DNA of 64,000 nt, taken from NCBI RefSeq assembly GCF_004355005.1, contig NZ_SMSJ01000003.1, positions 124,001 to 188,000 of the forward strand. The letters are read 5' to 3'. The translations under genes and the position numbers were made by a program. Shown piece by piece: positions 1-8,701 of the stretch. How positions within the stretch are numbered: position 1 is the first letter of the stretch; each line of letters begins with the position of its first letter. The notes beneath the pieces are model-generated. The model had not been told where the DNA came from. It was given only the letters and a program-made list of their open reading frames with translations, and did not search any database. Source of the stretch: Dankookia rubra (GTDB lineage: Bacteria > Pseudomonadota > Alphaproteobacteria > Acetobacterales > Acetobacteraceae).

Positions 1-453
1 CATATGCGGCGTGCCATCGCGCTGGCCTGCGACTCGGTCGCCGCCGGCGGCGGGCCCTTCGGTGCGGTCATCGCGCGCGGGGAGGAGGTGGTGGCGGAAG
101 GCAGCAACCGGGTCACCGTCGACCTCGATCCGACAGCGCATGCCGAGGTCACGGCGATCCGCCGTGCCTGCGCCTCGCTCGGCCGCTTCGACCTGCGCGG
201 GCTGACGCTCTATTCAAGCTGCGAGCCTTGCCCGATGTGCCTTGCCTCGATCCATTGGGCGCGGCTGGACGGTGCCTGGTTCGCCGGCACCCGCTGGGAC
301 GCCGCGGCGGCCGGCTTCGACGACGAGTTGCTGTACCGCGAGGTGACCGCCCCGCTTGAGGCGCGCATGGTGCCGACCCGGCCGCTGCTGGCCGAAGAGG
401 GCAAGCAGCCCTTCGCCGCCTGGCTGGCGAAGCCGGATCGCACGCCCTACTGA
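1..453 (+). CDS. Nucleoside/guanine deaminase family protein (5' partial)
   Basis: Zinc-dependent cytidine/deoxycytidylate-deaminase fold enzyme, probably deaminating a purine base or nucleoside (guanine deaminase-like). The zinc site is visible: HAE at about residues 42-44 of the ATG frame (catalytic Glu) and the PCPMC motif at about 75-79 giving the two Cys ligands. About 149 residues remain from an in-frame ATG at position 4. The frame stays open to the window edge, and family members usually have several residues before the MRRA helix, so the true start probably lies outside. TadA (tRNA adenosine deaminase) is the main alternative, but the C-terminus ending in PY fits guanine deaminases better. 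It converges with the HerA-like gene, with a half copy of a dispersed repeat between them. Confidence 0.8.
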   Translation, partial: HMRRAIALACDSVAAGGGPFGAVIARGEEVVAEGSNRVTVDLDPTAHAEVTAIRRACASLGRFDLRGLTLYSSCEPCPMCLASIHWARLDGAWFAGTRWDAAAAGFDDELLYREVTAPLEARMVPTRPLLAEEGKQPFAAWLAKPDRTPY

Positions 454-473
454 GTCCCTGCGTCGAGCCGGAA

Positions 474-515
474 AAATGGATGGTGGGCTCGGGGAGAACA
501 CCTTCTCCTCGATCC
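474..515 (-). repeat. Half copy of dispersed 3'-end module (copy 3)
   Basis: Read on the minus strand, this begins GGAGAAGGTGTTCTCC, a 6-bp stem with a GGTG loop, followed by a C-rich stretch and CATCCATTTTT. It matches the first third of the modules at 42207-42331 and 52568-52690. It starts a few bases after the stop codon of the minus-strand HerA-like gene and lies between two convergent genes, as the full copies do. The distal half with the long hairpin is missing here. Confidence 0.6.
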
Positions 516-518
516 TGC

Positions 519-1991
519 TTACGCTGCTGCGGCTTCTGGGTCGCCGGGCGCCGTCTCCCAGCCCGGGCCGATGATCGTGACGATCCGCCGCGACGCCGCG
601 TCCGGCCGGCAGGCGATCGCCCCCTGCTTCTCGATAAACTCCAACGCCGAGCGCCCGCGCCCGCGCGAGACGCTGCCGAGCACCCGGGCGATCGCCAAGT
701 CGGAGGGGCAGGGGGCGCCCTCGATCGCCGCGCGGGCCAGCAGCAGGTAGGCGCCCTGGCGGTCCTCCGGCAGCGCCGCGGCGTGTTCGAGCGCGAGGGG
801 CCATTCCGGCCGCGCCTCCAGCGATTCGGTCACGCCGGCCAGCACCAGGGTCAGCAGCCGGCGGAAGGCCGGCAGGTCCAGCGGGCGGCCCGGCAGCATC
901 TCGATCCGGCAGCGCAGCTGGTAGTCCTGGTGCAGCGCCAGCACCGGGCGGAAGGCCGCCTGCGGATCCGCCATGATGGTGCGCAGCACGCCGAGCTGCG
1001 CGCGGCGGCGGCCGGCTTCCTCCTCGGCCGAGGGGGGCGGCAGGGCGGCGGGGGCGGCCGGACGGGCGGCGGCGAGCTGCGCCAGCAGGTCGGGCGGCGG
1101 CGCGGCCGGTAACCGGCGCGGCCGTGGCGCCTCGGCAGGAGCCGCTTTCAGGATGAGCGCATGCGCCTCCTCCCGCGGGGTTTCGGGCAGCGGCATGAGC
1201 CCCGGGCCGGCGCCGCGGCTCTCGGTCTCGACCGCGCCGACCCGAACCGCGAGCGGGCGACGCGCGAGGGCCGGGCCGAGCGCCATGAAGCGCCCGCGCT
1301 CAAGGTCGCGGAACATCTCCGCCTGGCGCTTCTCCATGCCCAGCAGGTCGGCGGCGCGGGCCATGTCGATGTCGAGGAAGGTACGGCCCATGAGGAAGTT
1401 GGACGCCTCGGCCGCGACGTTCTTGGCCAGCTTGGCCAAGCGCTGCGTGGCGATGATGCCGGCCAGGCCGCGCTTGCGGCCGCGGCACATCAGGTCGGTC
1501 ATGGCGGCGAGCGAGCCGCGCCGCGCCTCCTCCGCCACCTCGACCCCGCCGCCGGGGGCAAAGAGCTGGGCCTCGTCCACCACCACCAACATGGGCGTCC
1601 AGAACTGGCGCTCGACAGCGAAGATGCCGTCGAGGAAGGCCGCGGCGCGGCGCATCTGCCCCTCGACATCGACGCCTTCCAGGTTCAGCACGACCGAGAC
1701 ACGGTGCTGCCGCACCCGTTCCCCGGCCAGGACCAGACCCTGCTCGGTCTGCTCGGCGGCGTCGATCACCAAATGGCCGAAGCGATCGGCCAGCGAGGTG
1801 AAGTCGCCCTCAGGGTCGATGACCGCCTGTTGCACGAAGGGCGCGCTGCGTTCCAGCAGGCGGCGCAGCAGGTGCGACTTGCCGCAGCCGGAATTGCCCT
1901 GCACCAGAAGGCGGGTCGCCAGCAGTTCTTCAAGGTCCAGCAGCGCCGGCTGGCCGTTGTCGCGCAACCCGAGATCGATGCTGACCGCCAT
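519..1991 (-). CDS. HerA/DUF87-type ATP-binding protein
   Basis: P-loop ATPase of the HerA/FtsK superfamily, about 490 residues. Walker A GNSGCGKS is at about 32-39, Walker B VVVDEAQLF at about 136-144, and an ATQR motif at about 181-184. This order is typical of HerA-like helicase/translocase ATPases annotated as ATP-binding protein (DUF87). The C-terminal third (from about 260) is Pro/Ala-rich and of unknown function. I chose the ATG at 1991 because the conserved N-terminal segment begins there and the 18 residues upstream look non-coding. No NurA nuclease or phage gene lies nearby, so a DNA-end-processing or plasmid-transfer role cannot be claimed. It is divergent from the CheZ-like gene across 105 bp. 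Confidence 0.8.
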   Translation of the reverse strand: MAVSIDLGLRDNGQPALLDLEELLATRLLVQGNSGCGKSHLLRRLLERSAPFVQQAVIDPEGDFTSLADRFGHLVIDAAEQTEQGLVLAGERVRQHRVSVVLNLEGVDVEGQMRRAAAFLDGIFAVERQFWTPMLVVVDEAQLFAPGGGVEVAEEARRGSLAAMTDLMCRGRKRGLAGIIATQRLAKLAKNVAAEASNFLMGRTFLDIDMARAADLLGMEKRQAEMFRDLERGRFMALGPALARRPLAVRVGAVETESRGAGPGLMPLPETPREEAHALILKAAPAEAPRPRRLPAAPPPDLLAQLAAARPAAPAALPPPSAEEEAGRRRAQLGVLRTIMADPQAAFRPVLALHQDYQLRCRIEMLPGRPLDLPAFRRLLTLVLAGVTESLEARPEWPLALEHAAALPEDRQGAYLLLARAAIEGAPCPSDLAIARVLGSVSRGRGRSALEFIEKQGAIACRPDAASRRIVTIIGPGWETAPGDPEAAAA

Positions 1992-2096
1992 GCCGCCTCG
2001 GCTCCGTGGAGGCGTGGTCCTAGAGCAGCCGGCCCGGCCACTCAATCAGCCGCGCGCATTCACCAGGCCGAAAGGAGAGCCCGGCTAGGAAAAGCC

Positions 2097-2678
2097 ATGC
2101 AGACCGCGCCCCCCGCCGCCGAGATCGCCGCGCAGTTCGACGACCTGCGGCGCTTCATCGACCGCCGAATCGCCGAGCTGAGCGCCGAGGTGCATGCCAC
2201 GGTCCAGCTGGTGGACTATTCGGAAACCAACCTGTCCGGCCAGCTCGCGCGAATTCATGAGCAGGTCGCCGGGCTGGTCGCCATTCCCGCCGCCAGCACC
2301 CGCAACAGCGGGATCGAGCTGGAGGCAGTGGTGCAGGCGACCGAGGCCGCCGCCACTACGATCATGGAGGCGGCCGAGGCGATCCAGGACTGGATCGAGG
2401 GCGGCGCACAGGATAAGGCCGCGCTGCGGGCGCTCTCTGCCCGGGTCAGTTCGATCTTCGAGGCCTGCAGCTTCCAGGACGTGACAGGCCAACGGATCCG
2501 CCGGGCCATCCAGCACCTGCAGCAGGTGGAGACGATGCTGCAAGGCATCATTCCGGCCGGCACCGCCTCCGCACAGGCGGTGGTGGAGGTAAGGGCGCTC
2601 GCGACCACGGTTGCCGAGCCTGCCCAGGCCGGGCCTGACCTGGCCCAAGCCGACGTCGACCGGCTTCTGAATGGCTGA
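2097..2678 (+). CDS. cheZ: CheZ-family protein phosphatase
   Basis: Predicted phosphatase of the chemotaxis regulator CheY, 193 residues, largely helical. The family signature QDVTGQRI is at 127-134. Asp128 and Gln132 match the spacing of the catalytic Asp/Gln pair of E. coli CheZ (D143, Q147). The C-terminus ADVDRLLNG resembles the CheY-binding tail of CheZ, though shorter. I chose the ATG at 2097, where the conserved helix begins; the frame is open upstream but reads through the minus-strand gene. No other chemotaxis or flagellar gene is in the window, so it is an orphan here. It is convergent with the XRE regulator. Confidence 0.8.
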   Translation: MQTAPPAAEIAAQFDDLRRFIDRRIAELSAEVHATVQLVDYSETNLSGQLARIHEQVAGLVAIPAASTRNSGIELEAVVQATEAAATTIMEAAEAIQDWIEGGAQDKAALRALSARVSSIFEACSFQDVTGQRIRRAIQHLQQVETMLQGIIPAGTASAQAVVEVRALATTVAEPAQAGPDLAQADVDRLLNG

Positions 2679-2733
2679 TGCGGATCGCGCGACGCGAAGA
2701 CCGCCCGGACGCATGCATCAGGTCTCACGACTA

Positions 2734-2778
2734 GGTTGCGTCGGATTGGCATCCGGGTCAGTCACGCAACCCGATGCC
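2734..2778. repeat. Nested hairpins between cheZ and the XRE gene
   Basis: Two overlapping inverted repeats share sequence. GGTTGCGT at 2734-2741 pairs perfectly with ACGCAACC at 2764-2771. GGCATCCGGGT at 2748-2758 pairs, with one bulged C, with ACCCGATGCC at 2769-2778. Because they share 2769-2771 they cannot both form fully. They lie between convergent genes and could end transcription from either side. No T-run follows, so Rho-independent termination is not clear. Confidence 0.45.
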
Positions 2779-2881
2779 GGGCAGGTCGCAGGCGCGCGCG
2801 CGTTCCCAGGCGTTCAACAGTTGGGCCGCCGCGCGCCGCAGCCTTGCCGCGGCCAGGCCAGAACGCGAATCGCTGCAGCTT

Positions 2882-3772
2882 TCAGGCCGCGGCCTCGGTC
2901 GGGCTGGCATCGTGCAGCAGCGCTCGCAGCCGGCTCGCCGCCACGCCGCCCTTCAAGGCGTCGCGCCAAGCGGATTCGGCCACCCGCTGGTGCAGGCTGA
3001 CGGCCTCGTCCGCCGCGGTGATCATGGCGACGCCGGCGCCCACCGCCGGGCTGGTATCCGGGGGGAAGGGGCTGGTGACCACGTGCGCCCGCTCCCGCCC
3101 CCGCAGCACGATGAAGCCGCCGGTCGGCTCGGGGCCTTCCTTCAAGCCGATCTGCAGGCCGATCGGCACGGCTTCCATCAGATTGGCCAGGTTCTCGATT
3201 TCTGCGGCCGCGGCGGCCCGGCCGCGAGCGCGGCCCCGCTCGGAGGTCGCCAGGCTGCCGGCGATCCCATCCTCGAGCGAGCGGCGCAGGGCGGCCTCGG
3301 ACAGGATGGCGATGATGCTGGGACGACGCTGCTGATACAGCTTCCGGCGCATCGACAGGATGGAGAGCGCCTGTTCGGCCTGGCCGCGGCCCTGGATCGG
3401 ATCGCCGCCCGCCTCCGCGGCCTCGGCCCAGGCCTCGTTCAGCGCCGCCTCATAGGCATCCGAGGCAACCTGGAAGCAGACGCTGCCGCCGAAGACCAGG
3501 ATCTGGTCGGCCTCCTCCTCGAGCTGGCGCAGGCGCTCCTGGAAGGCGAGGGGGCGGGAGAAGTAGTCGATGCCGATCCCGAGCAAGGAGAGCGGCGAAA
3601 TCTTCAGCAACTCGGCCAGCCGCCGGATGGTATCCAGCTTGATGACCTCGCCTTTTTCGTAACGATAAAGCGCGGCGCGCGAGACGCCGAGCCGCGCGGC
3701 AATCTCCTCGGCCCGCAAGCCGGATTCGAGCCGGTAGGCACGCAGTTGCTGCCCGATGTCTGCGAAACGCAT
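2882..3772 (-). CDS. XRE-family transcriptional regulator with large C-terminal domain
   Basis: DNA-binding regulator of 296 residues. A Cro/CI helix-turn-helix spans about 5-62, with the recognition segment LGVSRAALYRYEKGE at about 28-42. The remaining roughly 230 residues are helical to about 180 and then richer in beta-type residues. I do not recognise this domain; it may sense a ligand or mediate oligomerisation. I chose the ATG at 3772, immediately before the HTH, over an upstream in-frame start giving 34 extra basic residues unlike the family. It lies 172 bp downstream of glxR on the same strand and might regulate that pathway, but no operator could be identified. Confidence 0.8.
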   Translation of the reverse strand: MRFADIGQQLRAYRLESGLRAEEIAARLGVSRAALYRYEKGEVIKLDTIRRLAELLKISPLSLLGIGIDYFSRPLAFQERLRQLEEEADQILVFGGSVCFQVASDAYEAALNEAWAEAAEAGGDPIQGRGQAEQALSILSMRRKLYQQRRPSIIAILSEAALRRSLEDGIAGSLATSERGRARGRAAAAAEIENLANLMEAVPIGLQIGLKEGPEPTGGFIVLRGRERAHVVTSPFPPDTSPAVGAGVAMITAADEAVSLHQRVAESAWRDALKGGVAASRLRALLHDASPTEAAA

Positions 3773-3944
3773 CCCGATCTCCGGCCCGCCATGGCTGTCC
3801 GGCACGCGGCGTATTCTGGAAATGCCCCCGCTGCCGGTACTCGTCCAAAAAACTTGCGCGCTTTTCGCGCTCAAGGCAAGCCTCGTAGGCAGGTTTCACG
3901 GCGGGCGGGGCACTGTACCCCGCCGCTCGCGTGTTGCGTCAGCC

Positions 3945-4829
3945 TTAGGCGTCCGGCGCAACCGGGTGCGCCGCCATGGCTTCCAGGGCCTTCACCAAGC
4001 CGGAGTGATCCAGGCCGCCATTCCCCGCGGCAACCGAAGCGGAAAAGAGCTGCTGTGTAGAGGCCGTGTTCGGCAGCGCGACTCCAAGCTCCTTCGCCGA
4101 CTGAAGGGCCAAGTTCAGGTCCTTCTGGTGCAGCGCAATGCGGAAGCCCGGATTGAAGGTCCGCTTGACCATACGCTCGCCATGCAATTCCAGGATGCGT
4201 GAGGTGGCCAGGCCGCCCATCAGCGCTTGGCGCACCTTGACGGGATCGGCACCCGCCTTACTCGCAAAAACGAGAGCTTCACCCACGGCCTCGATCGTCA
4301 ACGCGACGATGATCTGGTTGGCAACTTTGGTGGTCTGCCCAGCGCCGTTTGGGCCGACCAGGGTTATGTTCTTGCCCATCGCCTCGAGGAGCGGCCGGGC
4401 GCGCTCGAAGGCGGCCGGCTCGGCGCCGACCATGATGGTCAGGCTCGCCGCCTTGGCGCCGACCTCGCCGCCCGAGACAGGGGCGTCGATGTAGTCGCAG
4501 CCCAGGGAATTGACCTTGGCGGCGAACTCCTTGGTCGCGGTGGGGCTGATCGAAGACATGTCGATCACCAGCTTGCCCTTCGACAGCCCGGCGGCGACGC
4601 CGCCGGCGCCGAACAGCACGGCCTCGACATCGGGGGTGTCGGGGACCATCAGAATGATGACCTCGGCCGCCGCGGCGACCGCGGCGGGGTCGGCGACGAC
4701 GGCGAAGGCAGCGCGCGCCTCGGCATCGAGACTCTTCCGCTCCGGTACGATGATGTCGTGGCCTGCTGCCTTCAGGTGGCCGGCCATGGGCTTGCCCATG
4801 ATGCCGAGGCCGATGAAGCCGATCTTCAT
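3945..4829 (-). CDS. glxR: 2-hydroxy-3-oxopropionate reductase (tartronate semialdehyde reductase)
   Basis: Beta-hydroxyacid dehydrogenase reducing tartronate semialdehyde to D-glycerate with NAD(P)H. It has 294 residues, the usual length. The N-terminal dinucleotide motif is GLGIMG at about 7-12. The substrate-binding SGGEVGA is at 119-125 and the catalytic Lys is at about 168, in GQTTKVANQ. The helical C-terminal dimerisation domain is complete. The ATG at 4829 starts exactly at the Rossmann strand. It follows hyi on the same strand after a 157-bp gap with no other gene, matching the glyoxylate-pathway pairing seen in E. coli. No glyoxylate carboligase gene lies beside them. 3-Hydroxyisobutyrate dehydrogenase is the alternative; the hyi neighbour favours GlxR. 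Confidence 0.88.
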   Translation of the reverse strand: MKIGFIGLGIMGKPMAGHLKAAGHDIIVPERKSLDAEARAAFAVVADPAAVAAAAEVIILMVPDTPDVEAVLFGAGGVAAGLSKGKLVIDMSSISPTATKEFAAKVNSLGCDYIDAPVSGGEVGAKAASLTIMVGAEPAAFERARPLLEAMGKNITLVGPNGAGQTTKVANQIIVALTIEAVGEALVFASKAGADPVKVRQALMGGLATSRILELHGERMVKRTFNPGFRIALHQKDLNLALQSAKELGVALPNTASTQQLFSASVAAGNGGLDHSGLVKALEAMAAHPVAPDA

Positions 4830-4986
4830 GCCTGCATTCCTTCGATCTGTTGGATGTGGAGGATGGCCGTCCGCCGGTCGGAGTGCCGGAAGGCACGCAG
4901 CCCTGCCGCGGGCGGCCGCGCCGCGAAGCGCTTCGGATGGGCGGAGCGAAGCCAGGTGCGCAACCAGCCACGCGCCGCGCGGCGCA

Positions 4987-5763
4987 TCACCGATACGGCG
5001 CGAACCAGCTGAGACCCGCCTCTGTCTCGCCCGCGGGCCGGTATTCGCAGCCGATCCAGCCGCGGAAGCCGAACTCGTCGATCTTCCGGAAGACGAAGGG
5101 CCAATTGACCTCGCCGGTGCCGGGCTCGTTGCGGCCCGGATTATCCGCGACCTGCATGTGGGCGATGATGGGCAGGTGCTTCTCCACCCGTTTGACAATG
5201 TCGCCCTCGGTGATCTGGCAGTGGTAAAGGTCGAACTGCAGCCCGATCCGCTCCGGTCCTATCGCCTCGATGATCGCCGCGCCCTCGGCCATGGTGTTGA
5301 GGAAAAAGCCCGGGATGTCGCGGTGGTTGATCGGCTCGATCACCGGCTTGACGCCCGCCTTGCCGCATTCCTCGGCGGCCCAGGCCAGGTTCGCGGCATA
5401 GGTGGCCAGCAGGGTGTCGCGCGGCACGCCAGCAGGCGTCAGCCCCGCCATCAGGTGCAGCCGCGGGCAGGAGAGGGCCGCGGCATAGTCCAGCGCCTTC
5501 TTCACGCCATCGCGGAACTCGGCGCTGCGGCCGGGCAGGGCGGCCTGGCCACGCTCGCCCTTCGCCCAGTCTCCGGGCGGGGCGTTGAACAGCACCTGCT
5601 GCAGCTCGTTGTCCTTCAGCCGGGTGGCGATTTCGGCGGCCGGGAAGTCGTACGGGAAGAGGAACTCCACTGCCTGGAAGCCGGCCGCCCGGGCACGGGC
5701 GAAGCGGTCCAGGAAGGGAGCCTCGTTGAACATCATGGACAGGTTGGCGGCGAAGCGCGGCAT
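4987..5763 (-). CDS. hyi: Hydroxypyruvate isomerase
   Basis: TIM-barrel isomerase interconverting hydroxypyruvate and tartronate semialdehyde, 258 residues as in E. coli Hyi. The sequence starts MPRFAANLSMMF, which is characteristic. Probable metal/catalytic residues are Glu143 (VIEPINHRD), Asp178 (QFDLYHCQ), His202 (IAHMQ) and Glu240 (IGCEYRP), in the expected order. It is the upstream gene of hyi-glxR and supplies the GlxR substrate. It is divergent from the AI-2E family permease gene, so the shared 120-bp region probably carries both promoters. Confidence 0.9.
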   Translation of the reverse strand: MPRFAANLSMMFNEAPFLDRFARARAAGFQAVEFLFPYDFPAAEIATRLKDNELQQVLFNAPPGDWAKGERGQAALPGRSAEFRDGVKKALDYAAALSCPRLHLMAGLTPAGVPRDTLLATYAANLAWAAEECGKAGVKPVIEPINHRDIPGFFLNTMAEGAAIIEAIGPERIGLQFDLYHCQITEGDIVKRVEKHLPIIAHMQVADNPGRNEPGTGEVNWPFVFRKIDEFGFRGWIGCEYRPAGETEAGLSWFAPYR

Positions 5764-5886
5764 GGCGCGGTGACTCCCCCCGATTAGGCTGCGGAAGCTA
5801 ACGGCGCGGCGACGGGCTGGCTACTGCCGCGGATGCGCCGGGTATCGTCCGATGGTACAGCGTGGCGCTCGAATCGGAGGCGGATG

Positions 5887-6954
5887 ATGCAGCCTGACAC
5901 TGGCAACCCGGTCCGGATTCTCGGGATGCTCGCGGCGCTGGCCCTGGGCTTCGGCTGCCTCCTGGTTTTGCGGCCGTTTCTTTCGGCGCTGCTCTGGGCC
6001 GCCATCCTGGTTTATTCGACCTGGCCCGCCTTCCGGATGCTGCGGGAGCGGCTGCGGCTCTCGCCCGGCTTCGCCGCGCTGCTGATGGTGCTGGCGGAAT
6101 TCCTGCTGATCGGCGTTCCACTGGTCTTCGCCACGCCCACGAAGCGGGAGGAGATCGACGGGCTGCGCGCATCGGTCGAGACCTTTCTGACCCAGGGGAT
6201 GCCGGGCCTCGGCGACTGGCTGGGCCGGCTGCCGCTGATCGGCCCGAGCCTGCAGGACCACCTGGCCGGGGTGGATTTCGGCTTTTCCGGCCTGGCCGAC
6301 CTGATCAGCCCTTATGCCGCCACCCTTGCGCAGGGCGCACTCGGGGTGCTGCTGGCGGTGCTGTCGGGCCTGGCGGAGGTGCTGCTCGCCATCCTCCTGG
6401 CTTTCTTTCTCTACCGCGACGGCCCGGCAATCGCGCAGCGGGCCGAGGCGGCATTGGCCCGGCTGGCCGGTGCCCGGACCCAGCATATCGTCGAGCTGAT
6501 CGGCGGCGTCACCCGCGGCGTGGTCTATGGGCTGCTCGGCACCGCCGTGGTGCAGGGGCTGATGACCTGGTTCGGCCTCTGGCTGACCGGGGTGCCGCGG
6601 CCGGCGCTCCTGGCAGTGATCGCCGGCTGCATCTCGATCATGCCGGTCGGAGCGCCGCTGGTCTGGATCCCCGCGACGCTCTGGCTGTTCGCCCAGGGGC
6701 AGACCGGCTGGGCAATCTTCCTCGGCCTCTATGGCGCCTTCGGCATCAGCAGCGCCGACAACGTCATCCGCCCATGGCTGATAGCCCGCGGCGCCGACCT
6801 GCCGCTGCTGCTGACCCTGCTCGGGGCGCTGGGCGGGGTCTTCGCCTTCGGCTTTCTCGGGCTTTTCCTCGGCCCGGTGCTGCTCGCCGTAGGGTTCACA
6901 TTGCTCAAGGATTGGGCGGACGAGGCGGCTACCCCGGCGAAAGGTCCGGGCTGA
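5887..6954 (+). CDS. AI-2E family transporter
   Basis: Inner-membrane protein of the AI-2E exporter/PerM family (UPF0118), 355 residues with about eight membrane segments: two near the N-terminus, one at about 60-80, then several after a soluble loop at about 85-135. Family features are FLYRDG after the fourth segment, DNVIRPWLI and FLGPVLLA. A good Shine-Dalgarno, GGAGG at 5876-5880, lies 6 nt before the ATG at 5887, so I prefer it to the ATG three bases upstream. The name is historical; members can be ion antiporters or of unknown substrate, and nothing here specifies it. Confidence 0.85.
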   Translation: MQPDTGNPVRILGMLAALALGFGCLLVLRPFLSALLWAAILVYSTWPAFRMLRERLRLSPGFAALLMVLAEFLLIGVPLVFATPTKREEIDGLRASVETFLTQGMPGLGDWLGRLPLIGPSLQDHLAGVDFGFSGLADLISPYAATLAQGALGVLLAVLSGLAEVLLAILLAFFLYRDGPAIAQRAEAALARLAGARTQHIVELIGGVTRGVVYGLLGTAVVQGLMTWFGLWLTGVPRPALLAVIAGCISIMPVGAPLVWIPATLWLFAQGQTGWAIFLGLYGAFGISSADNVIRPWLIARGADLPLLLTLLGALGGVFAFGFLGLFLGPVLLAVGFTLLKDWADEAATPAKGPG

Positions 6955-7034
6955 GACCCTTCCGGCGGCCCGCGCCCGCGATTATAGGTCGAGCGCGAGA
7001 CTCGGGATTACCGGGCCGGGACGGAGGCAGGGCG

Positions 7035-8633
7035 ATGCGGGTGAAGGCAAGGGCGGTCCTCCGGACCGCCGCGGCATTGGCGTTACTGGCATTGGGGGCG
7101 GGCGCCGTGCAGGCGAAGAGCGTTCGCTGGGCCGCGAGCGGCGACCCGAACACCATGGATCCGCACAGCCAGAACGTCGGCACGGTGACGATGGTGCTGC
7201 AGCAGGTCTACGACCCGCTGCTGAAGCGCAACCAGGACCTCTCGCTTGCTCCGGGCCTGGCAACCGAATGGCGCCAGGAGGAGCCGACCCGCTGGCGCTT
7301 CACCCTGCGCCAAGGGGTCAAGTTCCACGAAGGCGAGGCACTGACAGCCGAGGACGTCGCCTTCTCCGTCCAGCGGGCACTGCAGCCGACCAGCAACTTC
7401 GGCATCTACGTGGACACAGTGGACCACGCCGTTGCGGTGGACGAGCGCACGGTCGACATCATCCTGAAGCGTCCCGACCCGATCCTGTCGAACAAGCTGG
7501 CCAGCATCTTCATCGTGTCGAAGAGTTGGTCGGAAAAGCACAACGCCACCCGGCCGCAGAACACCCGGGCGCGGGAGGAGATGCACACCACCCGCAACAC
7601 CAACGGCACCGGCGCCTACCGGCTCGCCTCGCGCGAGCCCGACGTCCGCACCGTGCTGGCGAGGAACGAGGCCTGGTGGGGCTGGGGCGTCGAAGGCAAT
7701 GCCGGCAACGTCACCGAGATCGTCTACCGTCCCATCGCCTCCGACGCCACGCGGATCGCCGCGCTGCTCTCGGGCGAGGTGGATTTCGTCATGGACCCGC
7801 CGCTGCAGGACCTGAACCGGCTGCGCGCCGCGCCAGGGGTGAAGGTGATCGAGGGGCCGGAGGTACGGTCCATCTTTCTGGCGATGGACGTGAACCGGGA
7901 CGAGCTGCTCTACGGCGACGTGAAGGGCAAGAACCCCTTCAAGGACCTGCGCGTTCGCCAGGCGCTCTATCAAGCGATCGACGTCCAGGCTATCCACCGC
8001 ACCACAATGCGCGGTCAGTCCGTGGTGACCGGCACGCTCTTCCCCGAGCAGGTCAACGGCTATGTCAAGGCGGAGGACGTGCGGCTGCCCTTCGATGCTG
8101 CCCGCGCCAAGGCGCTGCTGGAGCAGGCGGGCTATCCCCAGGGCTTCAGCGTAACGCTCGACTGCCCGAACAACCGCTACATCAACGACGAGCAGATCTG
8201 CCAGAACATCGCCGCGATGTGGTCGCGCGTCGGGGTAAGGACCGCGGTGAAATCGCAGCCGCTGGCGCCCTTCTTCGCGCAGATCCAGAAGGATGACACC
8301 TCGGTCTACCTGCTGGGCTGGGGCGTGCCGACGCTCGATGCGCTCTATTCCTTCCAGTCGCTGCTGGCATTCCGCAACGGCGACCAGGGCGACGGCATCT
8401 GGAATTACGGGCGCTATTCCAACCCGCGGATGGACGCGCTGGTGCAACGCATGAAGACCGATACCGGGGAAGCGCGGCAGGCGGCGATCACGGAGGCGCT
8501 GAAGCTCTACCGCGAGGACGTGCCGCATATTCCGCTGCACCACCAAATGATCCCCTGGGCAATGCGGTCCAACGTCCAGATCCCGCACATGGCCAACAAC
8601 CAGCCCTATTTCCGCTGGGCTGTGGTGAATTGA
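7035..8633 (+). CDS. ABC transporter substrate-binding protein (dipeptide/oligopeptide type)
   Basis: Periplasmic SBP_bac_5 receptor, 532 residues. A cleavable signal peptide is at about 1-27 with AVQA before the mature start. The mature part opens RWAASGDPNTMDPH and has the usual WRFTLRQGVKFHEG segment and a C-terminal IPLHHQ stretch. SBP_bac_5 receptors bind peptides, opines or nickel; the ligand cannot be read from sequence. It is the first gene of a five-gene operon encoding both permeases and both ATPases, and it is probably driven from the 80 bp behind the permease gene. The ATG at 7035 lies just after GGAGGCAGG. Confidence 0.92.
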   Translation: MRVKARAVLRTAAALALLALGAGAVQAKSVRWAASGDPNTMDPHSQNVGTVTMVLQQVYDPLLKRNQDLSLAPGLATEWRQEEPTRWRFTLRQGVKFHEGEALTAEDVAFSVQRALQPTSNFGIYVDTVDHAVAVDERTVDIILKRPDPILSNKLASIFIVSKSWSEKHNATRPQNTRAREEMHTTRNTNGTGAYRLASREPDVRTVLARNEAWWGWGVEGNAGNVTEIVYRPIASDATRIAALLSGEVDFVMDPPLQDLNRLRAAPGVKVIEGPEVRSIFLAMDVNRDELLYGDVKGKNPFKDLRVRQALYQAIDVQAIHRTTMRGQSVVTGTLFPEQVNGYVKAEDVRLPFDAARAKALLEQAGYPQGFSVTLDCPNNRYINDEQICQNIAAMWSRVGVRTAVKSQPLAPFFAQIQKDDTSVYLLGWGVPTLDALYSFQSLLAFRNGDQGDGIWNYGRYSNPRMDALVQRMKTDTGEARQAAITEALKLYREDVPHIPLHHQMIPWAMRSNVQIPHMANNQPYFRWAVVN

Positions 8634-8647
8634 TGAAGGAGCGAGAC

Positions 8648-8701
8648 ATGCCCCGGTTATCCAGGGTTGGTGCGGCGGCCGCGGTCCGGGTACGGGCCTG
8701 A
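8648..8701 (+). CDS. Possible 17-residue coupling ORF before the permease gene
   Basis: An ATG at 8648 follows a strong Shine-Dalgarno (AAGGAG at 8636-8641, 6-nt spacing). It opens a 17-codon frame ending TGA at 8699-8701, directly abutting the permease ATG at 8702. That permease start has no convincing ribosome site of its own, so translation may be coupled through this short frame. The peptide is Ala/Arg/Val-rich with no recognisable motif. It could equally be chance in GC-rich DNA. Confidence 0.25.
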   Translation: MPRLSRVGAAAAVRVRA

